Below are positions 1 to 26,900 of a stretch of 64,000 nt of DNA, piece by piece. The DNA comes from Streptomyces genisteinicus. Lineage in GTDB: Bacteria > Actinomycetota > Actinomycetes > Streptomycetales > Streptomycetaceae. Each line of letters begins with the position of its first letter. Positions within the stretch are counted from its first letter, which is position 1. The DNA lies in NCBI RefSeq assembly GCF_014489615.1, contig NZ_CP060825.1:5688001-5752000 (forward strand), written 5' to 3'. The notes beneath the pieces are model-generated. The model saw nothing but the letters and a program-made list of their open reading frames with translations, was not told the origin of the DNA and did no database searches. The translations under genes were made by a program, and so were the position numbers.

Positions 1-130
1 CCGCGCTGAGCCGGTGTCCCCGGGCGATGGCCCAGATCAACGGTGTGTACCGCTCGACAATTCGGTTCCAGCTGTCCTGATTTCCCGCTATGCAGTCGTC
101 TACTAGCTCGTTCAAGGTAGGCGTACGCAT
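1..130 (-). CDS. Sigma-70/ECF-type RNA polymerase sigma factor, N-terminal part (cut by window edge)
   Basis: Reading the minus strand from ATG at 130-128 gives MRTPTLNELVDDCIAGNQDS, followed by WNRIVERYTPLIWAIARGHR and LSA, and stays open to the window edge. The pattern of a short acidic start, then G-[ND]-Q-x-[SA]-W-N-x-[IL]-V-x-R-Y-x-P-L-[IV]-W-x-[IV]-A-R, is characteristic of region 2.1 of actinobacterial ECF-like sigma factors, which bind core RNA polymerase. Only about 43 codons are visible, so the subfamily cannot be assigned. A GGGGGA stretch sits only 3 nt upstream of the ATG, which is short spacing for a ribosome binding site. The gene points away from the PKS cluster and is more likely a flanking chromosomal gene than a pathway regulator. 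Confidence 0.7.
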   Translation of the reverse strand, partial: MRTPTLNELVDDCIAGNQDSWNRIVERYTPLIWAIARGHRLSA

Positions 131-856
131 ATGTCCCCCGGTTTGTCTTCTTCCCCCATCACCGTTGGTCGAATGTTAATGGGTGACCGTGGGTAATGAG
201 CCATGGTACCCCTGAGTAGCTTTTCTCCCGTTTATACGGGAGGCTCCGGGGTCGATTTTTGGAAGAATTTAGACATGTAGCCTGATGCCTCGTCACCTCG
301 GTGACCTGCGGGGGCTCTTGAGTCCTTCGGACGTCGTCCGGAAAGTGACTGTCTCCCCCCTGTGGCTGTTTACTATACGGGGCCGCCGGAGCGGAGTGTC
401 AATCGATCAACTCGCCGCTCAAGCAGTTGAATTGCGTACCGAAAGGGGCGGGAAGTCGTACCGGAACAAAGGATTCAGTGGCCGTCGCCGAGCGCGTTGC
501 GCGACCGCCCGGCCGGCGCCGCGTCCCGCGTGGCCCGGGGTCATGACCTGCGGTACGACGCGGCGTCCCGCCGCGGCCGGACGGTGCGGACCGGCATCGC
601 GGAACGCCGCGCGCCACCGCGGACGAAAGGCTTCCGAAATGCCGTCCGGGGTGCTCGCCGATCCCCGGGGCCGCGTCGCGAGCGGTGTGACGTCGGACAC
701 ACTCGCGGGAATGTGCGGCCCCGGGCGTATCCGGACCGGCGGCCACCGGATCTGCGGTGATGACAGAGGGCTCTCGGGACAGCCCCAAGGGAACAGTCGG
801 CTCACGAGGGAGACATGTGATGAAGCACGGGTCGCAAGCGCTGGGGGAAGGACGTC
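131..856. other. Divergent intergenic region between the sigma-factor gene and the MFS gene
   Basis: I see no convincing gene in this stretch: open frames on both strands are Arg/Pro-rich and lack recognisable domains. The part from about 131 to 480 is visibly less GC-rich than the rest of the window, as expected for a promoter region. It holds a 7-bp hairpin (225-242), a short palindrome CGGACG-T-CGTCCG (328-340), and a possible 15-codon leader ORF (820-867) next to the MFS start. Promoters for the two divergent genes are expected here, but no -35/-10 pair is clear enough to call. Confidence 0.6.
225..242. promoter_or_regulatory. Short perfect inverted repeat upstream of the sigma-factor gene
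   Basis: CTCCCGT (225-231) and ACGGGAG (236-242) form a perfect 7-bp stem with a TTAT loop. On the minus strand the loop region reads TATAAA, resembling a -10 box about 95 bp upstream of the sigma-factor start. It could be an operator over a promoter or an incidental hairpin. No T-tract follows on the plus strand, so a terminator is less likely. Confidence 0.3.
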
Positions 857-2380
857 GTGACCGCTGAACGCAGCCCGTGGCCGGCGCTGGGCGCGCTGAT
901 CGCAGGGTTCTCCCTCATCGTGCTGGACATGAGCGTGGTGGCCGTGGCCAACCCCGCGATCATGGAGTCGCTGGACGCCGGCGTCTCCGAGGTCATCTGG
1001 GTGACCAGCGCCTACCTGCTCACCTACGCGGCGCCCCTGCTGTTCACCGGACGCCTCGGTGACCGCTTCGGCCCCAAGAACGTCTACCTGACCGGCCTGG
1101 TGGTCTTCACTCTCGCCTCGCTGTGGTGCGGCGTGGCGGGTGACATCGACTCGCTCATCGCCGCCCGCGCCGTGCAGGGCCTCGGCGCCGCCCTGATGAC
1201 GCCTCAGACCATGACCGTCATCACCAAGATCTTCCCCGCCGACAAGCGCGGTGCCGCGATGGGGGCCTGGGGCGGCGCCGCGGGCGTCTCCCTGCTCCTC
1301 GGCCCGGTCATCGGCGGACTGCTCGTCGACTCCGCGGGCTGGGAGTGGATCTTCCTGATCAACGTGCCCATCGGCATCCTCGCCTTCGCCCTGGCCTGGC
1401 GCCTGGTGCCCGCCCTGGAGACCAGGAAGCACTCCTTCGACCCGCTCGGCATCCTGCTCTCCTGCGGTGGCATGTTCCTGCTGGTCTACGCCCTCCAGGA
1501 AGGCAACAACGAGGACTGGTCCGCGGGCATCTGGCTGATGATCGGCGCCGGGGTCGCGATCCTCGCCCTCTTCGTCTGGACCCAGTCCCGCAACAAGGAC
1601 GAGCCGCTGCTGCTGCTCAGCCTGTTCCGCGACCGCAACTTCGCCCTGGCCAACGTGGGCATCGCCGCGATCGGCGCCGCGGTGACCGCGATGACGGTCC
1701 CCTCCTACTTCTACCTCCAGGGCGTGCGGGGCCTCTCCTCCATGGAGTCGGCCCTGATCTTCGCGCCGCTGGCGATCCTCACCGGGGTCGCCTCCCCGAT
1801 CGTCGGCAAGCTGTCGGACAAGGCGCACCCCCGCACCTTCACCACCATCGGCTTCGTCCTCTTCGCCGTGTCGATCGTCGGCTACAGCGTGCTGATGGAG
1901 CCCGGCTCCGAGCTGTGGATGTTCTCGGCCACCGCCGCCGTGACCGGCATCGCCAACGGCATGGCCTGGGGCCCCCTCGGCGCCATCGCCACCCGCAACC
2001 TCCCCGTGCACCAGGCCGGTGCCGGCTCGGGCATCTACAACACCAACCGGCAGATGGGCGCCGTGCTCGGCAGCGCCGTCGTGGGCGCCCTCTTCGTCGA
2101 CCGGATCGCCGCCCACCTGCCGGGCGTCGGCACCGGCGGGGGACCTGTCGAGGGCAGCGCCGTCGACATCCCGGCCGCGGTGCACGAGCCGTACAGCAAA
2201 GCCCTCAGCGAGACCGGCCTGCTGCCGGTCGCCTTCCTGCTCCTCGGAGCCCTCGCCTGCGCCCTGTTCGTGCGCTTCCCCGAACGGGAGACCGACGGCG
2301 ACGGCGACGGCGACGGGGAGCGGGCCGCCGGGGACGGCACACCGGGCCCGGTGCTCCAGAAGGCCGACGGCACCGGCTGA
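857..2380 (+). CDS. MFS drug:H+ antiporter, DHA2 (EmrB/QacA) type, 507 aa
   Basis: A membrane exporter probably driven by proton exchange. The protein is almost wholly hydrophobic, with about 14 predicted membrane segments, the DHA2 pattern. The MFS signature motif A is GRLGDRFGPK (residues 65-74), the antiporter motif C region is G-V-S-L-L-L-G-P-V-I-G-G (143-154), and residues 105-110 read AVQGLG. The tail after the last helix is cytoplasmic and acidic, with a run of Asp-Gly repeats. The GTG start at 857 follows GGGGAAGGA at 843-851. The gene opens the cluster, reads towards the PKS genes and is followed by a 52-bp perfect palindrome, so it may be a separate transcript. Role inferred from context: export of, or resistance to, the polyketide. 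Substrate unknown. Confidence 0.9.
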   Translation: MTAERSPWPALGALIAGFSLIVLDMSVVAVANPAIMESLDAGVSEVIWVTSAYLLTYAAPLLFTGRLGDRFGPKNVYLTGLVVFTLASLWCGVAGDIDSLIAARAVQGLGAALMTPQTMTVITKIFPADKRGAAMGAWGGAAGVSLLLGPVIGGLLVDSAGWEWIFLINVPIGILAFALAWRLVPALETRKHSFDPLGILLSCGGMFLLVYALQEGNNEDWSAGIWLMIGAGVAILALFVWTQSRNKDEPLLLLSLFRDRNFALANVGIAAIGAAVTAMTVPSYFYLQGVRGLSSMESALIFAPLAILTGVASPIVGKLSDKAHPRTFTTIGFVLFAVSIVGYSVLMEPGSELWMFSATAAVTGIANGMAWGPLGAIATRNLPVHQAGAGSGIYNTNRQMGAVLGSAVVGALFVDRIAAHLPGVGTGGGPVEGSAVDIPAAVHEPYSKALSETGLLPVAFLLLGALACALFVRFPERETDGDGDGDGERAAGDGTPGPVLQKADGTG

Positions 2381-2531
2381 GCCCACCGGCCGGTGTCCGT
2401 TCCCTGCCGGTGCCACCGGCCCGCACCACCGGCCGGGAACGCCCGCCGCGGAGGCGGCCCGCACCAACCCGCCCGCACCACCGGCCGGGCGCCCGTCGAG
2501 AGGGCGGCCCGGCACCACACCGACACCACCG

Positions 2532-2583
2532 GCCCGCGGCGCCGGTCACGTCCGCCGCGGCGGACGTGACCGGCGCCGCGGGC
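2532..2583 (+). terminator. 52-bp perfect palindrome, probable terminator of the MFS gene
   Basis: The 26-nt left arm (2532-2557) is the exact reverse complement of the right arm (2558-2583), centred on CCGCGG at 2555-2560, with no unpaired loop bases on paper. No T-tract follows, which is usual for Streptomyces terminators that work by stem strength. It lies about 150 bp after the MFS stop and 34 bp before the thioesterase start. The preceding stretch (2381-2530) repeats CACCACCGGCC-like units several times. It could instead act as a 5' regulatory hairpin for the thioesterase gene. Confidence 0.65.
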
Positions 2584-2617
2584 ACGAGGACCGCAGGAAC
2601 AACGGGGAGGACCACGC

Positions 2618-3382
2618 ATGACCACCACCACCGACGACGCCGGGCTCTGGCTGCGACGGCTGAGCACCACCGACACGCCCAGGGCCCGCCTGGTCTGCTT
2701 CCCGCACGCGGGCGGCTCGGCCAACTTCTACTTCCGGTTCGCCCGCCGCTTCACCGACCTGGAGGTGCGCGGCGTCCAGTACCCGGGCCGCCAGGACCGC
2801 CGGCACGAACGCGCCCGGGACAGCATCCAGGAACTCGCCGGCGAGATCGCCGCCCTGATGGGCGAGCAGGACGACCTGCCCGTCGTGCTGCTCGGCAACA
2901 GCATGGGCGCCCTGGTCGCCTTCGAGGTCGCCCTGCGTCTCGAAGCCCTCGGCAACCCGCCCCGCTCCCTGTTCGCCTGCGGCCGCGTCGGACCCATGCT
3001 CCGCAAGGACGAGCAGACCCATCTCAAAGGCAGGGACGCCTTCCTGCGGGAGATGGAACTCCTCGGCGGCATGGGCCACGAACTGCTCCGGGACGAGGAG
3101 ATGCTCGACCTCGTGCTGCCGCCCATGCAGGCGGACTACCGGATGGCCGAGACCTACCGGGCCACACCGGGGGCACAGGTCTCCGTCCCCCTCCATGTGC
3201 ACATCGGGCGGTCCGACCCGAAGGTCTCCGAGCCCGACGCGGCCGAGTGGCGGCACAGCACCACCGGCGCCTTCACCCTGGACGTCCACGACGGCGGCCA
3301 CTTCTTCTTCACCGACAACGGGGACGCGCTGATCGACGCCGTCCACCGGTCCCTGGACGAAGTACCGGCCGCACACGCCTGA
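2618..3382 (+). CDS. Type II thioesterase (editing hydrolase of the PKS), 254 aa
   Basis: A stand-alone alpha/beta hydrolase of the TEII family, which removes aberrant or prematurely decarboxylated acyl groups from ACP domains. Family landmarks: LVCFPHAGGSANFY near residue 25, nucleophile elbow G93-N-S95-M-G97, Asp200 in IGRSDP and His228 in DGGHFFF, giving a Ser-Asp-His triad. The elbow is GNSMG rather than the common GHSMG. The length of 254 aa is typical. The ATG at 2618 follows GGGGAGG at about 2600-2606. The gene lies between two strong hairpins, so it may be transcribed separately from both the upstream exporter and the PKS operon. Confidence 0.93.
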   Translation: MTTTTDDAGLWLRRLSTTDTPRARLVCFPHAGGSANFYFRFARRFTDLEVRGVQYPGRQDRRHERARDSIQELAGEIAALMGEQDDLPVVLLGNSMGALVAFEVALRLEALGNPPRSLFACGRVGPMLRKDEQTHLKGRDAFLREMELLGGMGHELLRDEEMLDLVLPPMQADYRMAETYRATPGAQVSVPLHVHIGRSDPKVSEPDAAEWRHSTTGAFTLDVHDGGHFFFTDNGDALIDAVHRSLDEVPAAHA

Positions 3383-3454
3383 ACCACCGCGCCACCGCGC
3401 CACCGAGGCCCGCCACCGCACCACCGAGCACGACCAGGGCCCGCACCGCACCAC

Positions 3455-3496
3455 CGAGGCCCGCGCGCCCCGTCACCACGGGGCGCGCGGGCCTCG
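3455..3496 (+). terminator. Strong hairpin terminator after the thioesterase gene
   Basis: A perfect 19-bp GC-rich stem (3455-3473 with 3478-3496) closes a CACC loop, 72 bp after the thioesterase stop. There is no T-tract, as is common in Streptomyces. It separates the thioesterase from the PKS operon and implies a PKS promoter between 3497 and 3670, although I cannot identify a clear -35/-10 there. A 13-bp direct repeat (caccgaggcccgc at 3401-3413 and 3452-3464) runs into the left arm. Confidence 0.7.
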
Positions 3497-3670
3497 TCGT
3501 GCGCCCGGTCCGCGCCGCCGCGGGGAACAGCGGCTACCCGGTCGCACGACGGCCTACACATCGCCCGCGGAAAAGGCGGCGGGAATGGCTGTATCCAGAG
3601 GGGTCCCCACCGGATCTAGCAAGGCGACCACATGGTTCCAGGCAAGAGCCCGAAGGTGGGGGAGACCAGC

Positions 3671-20898
<17,228 letters not shown>

Positions 20899-20912
20899 CT
20901 GGGGGCGGGGAA

Positions 20913-23900
20913 ATGGCAGAGAACACCGAACAGCAGGAGAAGATCGCCCGCTATCTGAAGAAGATGGCGAGCGATCTCAACCAGGCCCGCGCACGCCTTC
21001 GCGAGTACGAGTCACGGGACGGGGAACCGCTGGCGATCGTCGGCATGAGCTGCCGCTACCCGGGCGGGGTCACCTCGCCCGAGGAACTGTGGCAGCTCGT
21101 GGCCACCGGCGGCGACGGCATCGGCCCGTTCCCCGCCGACCGCGGCTGGGACCTCGACAACCTCTACGACCCCGACCCGGACCGCCTCGGCACCGTCTAC
21201 GCCCGCGAAGGCGGATTCATCGACGGCGCCGCCGACTTCGACGCCGACTTCTTCGGCATCAGCCCGCGCGAGGCGACCGCGATGGACCCCCAGCAGCGAC
21301 TGCTGCTGGAGGCGTCCTGGGAGGCGATCGAATCCGCTGGGATCGACCCCCACACCCTGCGCGGCAGCGACACCGGAGTCTTCGCCGGCGTCGGCCCCTC
21401 CGACTACGCGGCCATGCCCGCCGGCGCCCTGCCCCAGATCGAGGGCTTCCGCCTCACCGGCTCCACCACCAGCGTCGTCTCCGGCCGCGTCGCCTACAGC
21501 CTCGGTCTCGAAGGCCCGGCCGTCTCCGTCGACACCGCCTGCTCGGCCTCCGCCGTCGCCCTGCACCTGGCCGTCACCGCGCTGCGGGCCGGCGAGTGCT
21601 CCCTCGCCCTCGCCGGCGGCGTCACCGTGCTCTCCGGACCCTTCCTCCACATGGAGTTCAGCCGCCAGCGCGGCCTGGCCCGCGACGGCCGCTGCAAGGC
21701 GTACTCCGCCTCTGCCGACGGCACCGGATTCTCCGACGGCCTCGGCATGATCGTCCTGGAGCGCCTGTCCGACGCCCGCCGCAACGGCCGCCGCATCCTC
21801 GGGCTGATCCGGGGCACGGCCGTCAACCAGGACGGCGCCTCCAACGGCCTCACCGCCCCCAACGGGCCCTCGCAGGAACGCGTCATCCGTGCCGCGCTCG
21901 CCAACGCCGGCCTGCGCCCTGCCGATGTCGACGCCGTCGAGGGCCACGGCACCGGCACCGTCCTCGGCGACCCGATCGAGGCCAAGGCGCTGCTCGCCAC
22001 CTACGGCCAGGAACGGGACGGCGAGCCGCTGTGGCTCGGCTCCATCAAGTCGAACATCGGCCACACCTCGACCGCCGCCGGTGTCGCGGGTGTGATCAAG
22101 ATGGTGATGGCGATGCGGCACGGGGTGCTGCCGCCGACGCTGCACGCGGAGGAGGCGTCGCCGCATGTGGAGTGGGAGTCGGGTGCGGTCCGGCTGCTGA
22201 CGGAGGCCCGGGAGTGGGCGGCTGAGGACGGCCGTCCGCGTCGTGCGGGCATCTCCTCGTTCGGTGTGAGCGGCACCAACGCGCACATCATCGTGGAGGA
22301 GGCCCCGGCCGACGAGCCGGAAGCCGATGCCCCCGCCGCCGACACCACTCCGCGGCCCGCCATCGCCCCCCGCACCACCGGCGCGGTGCCCGTCGTGATC
22401 TCGGGCCGCTCCGATGCCGCGCTGCGCGCCCAGGCGGAGCGACTGCATGCACACCTGGTGGCAGACCCGGAGCTGTCCGCTCTCGACACCGCGTTCTCGT
22501 CGGTGACGTCGCGTGCGCTGCTGGAGCGGCGTGCGGTGGTGGTGGCCTCGGGCCGTGAGGAGTTGCTGGCGCGGCTCGGTGACGTGGCTGCGGGTGAGCC
22601 GGGCGTCGGGGGCAAGTCGGCGTTTCTGTTCACGGGGCAGGGGTCGCAGCGCCGGGACATGGGTCTCGAACTGGCGGCACGGTACCCGGTGTTCGAGCAG
22701 GCGCTCAGCGAGGCGTGTGCGGAGCTTGACCCGCGGTTGGGGCGTTCGCTGCGGGAGTTGCTGGCCGCAGACGGTGAGGTGCTGAACGCGACGGAGTTCA
22801 CGCAGGCTGCGCTGTTCGCGGTCGAGGTGGCGTTGTTCCGTCTGGCGGAGTCGCTGTCGCTCCGGCCTGACTTCCTGATCGGTCATTCGGTGGGTGAGAT
22901 CGCTGCCGCGCATGTGGCCGGGGTTCTGTCCCTCGCGGACGCGGCTGAGCTGGTGGTGGCGCGTGGGCGGTTGATGGGTGGGCTGCCCGCGGGTGGTGCG
23001 ATGGTGGCGGTGCAGGCCGCAGAGGACGAGGTGGCCGCTTCCCTGACGGGCTTCGAGGGCCGGTTGGAGATCGCCGCCGTCAACGGGCCGCTCGCGGTCG
23101 TCGTCTCCGGTGACGCGGACGCGGTGGACGAATGGCTGCCGGCCTGGGAGGGGCGCAAGACGTCCCGCCTGCGCGTCTCGCACGCGTTCCACTCGCCCCG
23201 CATGGAGCCGATGCTGGACGAGTTCCGCACGGTCGCGGAGGGTCTGTCCTACGCCACGCCCGCGATTCCGGTGGTCTCGAACGTCACGGGCGAGGTCGTC
23301 GCCGGCTTCGACGCGGACTACTGGGTGCGTCACGTCCGTCAGGCCGTCCGTTTCGCGGACGGTGTGGCGACCCTGTGGGACCTGGGTGTCCGCCGGTTCC
23401 TGGAGCTGGGACCCGATGCGGTGCTCACCGCGATGGCCCGGCAGTGCGTGGAGGACGACGCCGAGGCCGCGTTCATCCCTGCCCTGCGCGCCAAGCACGC
23501 GGAGGCGGAGACGTTCGTCGCGTTCCTGGGCCGGGCCCACACCTCGGGTGCGGGCGTGGACTGGGAGGCGTACTACGCGGGTACGGGTGCTCGGCGCGTG
23601 GATCTGCCCACGTACGCGTTCCAGCGGGAGCGGTTCTGGCTGGCACCGGTCACGGGCGCGGGGGACGTGTCCGCCGCCGGTCTGATCGCCGTCGACCACC
23701 CCCTCCTCGCCGGCCGGGCGCTGATCGGCGACCGGGGCGAGTGGCTGTTCACCGGCAGGATCTCCACCGACACCCAGCCCTGGACGCGCGACCACGTCGT
23801 CATGGGCGCGGTCGTGGTGCCCGGTGTGGCGCTGGTCGAGATGAGCCTGGCCGCCGGACGCGAGGTCGGCTGCCCGGTGCTCGACGAACTCGTCATCGAG

Positions 23901-26900
23901 GCGCCGCTGATCCTGGACGACGCGGCGGGGCGCAGGCTCCAGATCGTCGTCGGCCACCGGGACGACGACGCACGGCGCGAGTTCGTGGTCTTCTCCCACC
24001 CCGAGACCGACGACCCGGAGACCGCGGCGGAGGCCGTCTGCCACGGCCGCGGCTGGCTCGCCGCGGACTCGGCGCCGACGGCCGCGGCGTGGGACCTCGC
24101 CTGGCCGCCACAGGACGCCGCGCCGCTCACCGCTGAAGTTCTCTACTCGCGCATGGCCGACATCGGCTACGACTACGGCACCCTGTTCCAGGGCGTGGTC
24201 GGGGCATGGCAGGACGACGACGCCGTCCATGTCGACCTGGCGCTGCCGGGCGACACGACCGACGCCCATGCCTTTGGCCTGCACCCGGGTCTCTTCGACT
24301 CCGCCGTGCAGAGCTGCCTGTACGGGGAGAAGGCCGACGACTCGCTCGTCATGCCGTTCTCCTGGAACGGCGTCCAGCTCGGCCGGACCGGTGTCACCCG
24401 CGCACGGGCCCGTATCACCCCGGTCGGCGACGTGTCCTTCCGCATCGACATCGTGGACGAGGACGGCGGGCTCGTCCTCGGCATGGACAAGCTGGTCTTC
24501 CGCCCTGTCGACCGTGCCCAGCTCACCCGCGCCGGGCAGGCGGCCGGAGGCTCGCTCCACCGGGTGGAATGGAGCCCGGTCACGGTCGCCGCCACCGGAG
24601 GCACCGCCGATGTCGCCGTTCTCGGCGAACTCGCTGCCGAGGGAGCCGCGTTCGCGGATCTGGCGGCACTGGAGCAGGCGCTCGCGGACGGTTCCGCGAC
24701 CGTGCCCTCCCTCGTCCTCACGGGCGTCGACGCGACCGCCGACACACCGACCGAAGCCGTCGTCCGGACGCTCGCCCTGGTGCGCGCCTGGCTCGCCGCC
24801 GACCGCCTGGCCGGCGCCCGGCTGGCCGTCGTCACCCGGCGCGCGGTCACCGTGGACGGCGAGGCACCCGATGTTGCACAGGCCGCCGTGTGGGGCCTGC
24901 TGCGCAGCGCCCAGTCCGAGCACCCCGGCCGGATTCTGCTCGTCGACCTCGACGCCGACACCACCACGGACGGGTTGGCCTGGGGCGGGCTCCCCGACCT
25001 CGACGAGCCGCAGCTCGCGGTGCGCGGCGGCCGGGTGTTCGCGCCGCGGCTGGTGCGTGCGGGGGCGGGTGTGGCGGTGACGGAGTTCGCCGCCGACGGC
25101 ACAGTGGTGATCACCGGTGGCACGGGTGGTCTGGGCGCGCTGTTCGCCCGTCATCTGGCCACGACTCGTGGTGTGCGGCATCTGCTGCTGCTGAGCCGTC
25201 GTGGCCCCGAGGCCGAGAGGGCGGCGGAACTCGTCGCCGAGCTGGCCGGGTCGGGGTGTGAGGCCCGGGTCGTGGCGTGCGACGTGTCCGACCGCGACCA
25301 GCTCGCCGCAGCGCTGGACGCCGTCGAGCGCCCGCTGACGGCCGTCGTGCACACGGCAGGTGTGCTGGACGACGGCGTGGTCGAATCCCTGACGGCCGGG
25401 CAGGTCGAGCGGGTGATGCGTCCGAAGGTGGACGCGGCGCTGCATCTGCACGAGCTGACGGCAGACGCGGAGCTGTCCGCGTTCGTGGTGTTCTCCTCGG
25501 TCGCCGCGCTGATCGGCAGCCCGGGGCAGGGCAACTATGCCGCTGCGAACGCGGCGTTGGACGCGCTGGCTGCGACGCGCAGGGCTGCCGGACTGCCCGC
25601 CACGTCCCTCGCCTGGGGCCTCTGGGGCGGCATCGGCGGCATCGCCGGAGAGCTGAGCGACGCAGAACTCGCCCGCCTGGAACGCATGGGCTCCCAGCCG
25701 CTCCCGGCCGAGCAGGGCCTCGACCTCTTCGACCAGGCCCTCGCGACCGACGCGGCCCTGCTGGCCCCCGTCCGCCTCGACACAGCCGTGCTGCGCGACC
25801 AGGCCCGCACAGGCGCCGTCCCCGCGATCCTGCGCGGCCTGGCGCCGGCCCCCTCCCGCCGTGCCGACACCGGCGGCTCCCTCGGACGCCGCCTGGCCGG
25901 GGTCGCGGAGGCGGACCGCGAGCAGGTCGCCCTCGAGCTCGTGCTGGAACAGGTGGCCAGTGTCCTCGGCCATGCCTCGGCCGCCGCCGTCGATCCCGCC
26001 CGCGCCTTCAACGAGCTGGGCTTCGACTCGCTGAGCGCGGTCGAGCTGCGCAACCGGCTCACCCAGGCCACCGGCGTGCGGCTGCCCGCCACGCTCGTCT
26101 TCGACCACCCGTCCCCGGTCGCCGTCGCCCGGCTCCTGGTGGCCGAGGTCGTCATCGCCCCGACGCCCGCCCGAGCCCCGGTGCGCAAGCGCCGCTCGTC
26201 CACGGACGAGCCGCTGGCCATCGTCGGCATGAGCTGCCGCTTCCCGGGCGGGGTGACCTCGCCCGAGGAACTGTGGGAGCTGGTGTCCTCCGGCGGCGAC
26301 GCGATGGGCCCGTTCCCCGCCGACCGGGGCTGGGACCTGGAGGGCCTGTACGACCCGGACCCGGACCGGCTCGGCACGGTGTACGCGCGGGCCGGCGGAT
26401 TCGTCGACCGGATCGGTGAGTTCGACGCGGACTTCTTCGGCATCAGCCCGCGCGAGGCGCTGGCGATGGACCCGCAGCAGCGCATGCTGCTGGAGACCTC
26501 CTGGGAGGCGTTCGAGAACGCCGGGATCGACCTGACGACCCTGCGGGGCAGCGACACCGGCGTGTTCTGCGGCACCGTCTCCTCCGGCTACCACGCGACG
26601 ATGGTCCCCGAACTGGAGGGCTACCACCTGACCGGCACCACCATGAGTGTGGTGTCCGGCCGGGTCGCGTACGCGCTCGGCTTCGAGGGCCCGGCCGTCT
26701 CCGTGGACACGGCATGCTCGTCCTCGGCCGTCGCCCTGCACCTGGCGGGCCAGGCGCTGCGCAACGGCGAGTGCTCACTCGCCCTCGTCGGCGGCATCTC
26801 GCTCATGGCCACCCCCGATCTGCTCATCGGCTTCAGCCGCCAGCGCGGCCTCGCCGAAGACGGTCGCTGCAAGGCGTATGCGGCTGCTGCGGACGGGACG

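Noticed and set aside
285..860. Plus-strand open frame in the left intergenic region
   Set aside because: Arg/Pro/Gly-rich with no domain, and no ribosome binding site at its start.
419..2518. Minus-strand open frame opposite the first MFS gene
   Set aside because: Low-complexity Gly/Ala/Arg/Asp composition and no domain. The plus strand encodes a clear transporter with motifs and a ribosome binding site.
3632..3670. Upstream in-frame ATG as the PKS1 start
   Set aside because: Weak ribosome binding site, and the extra residues (MVPGKSPKVGETS) precede the docking helix. ATG 3671 has a strong site and matches the PKS5 start pattern.
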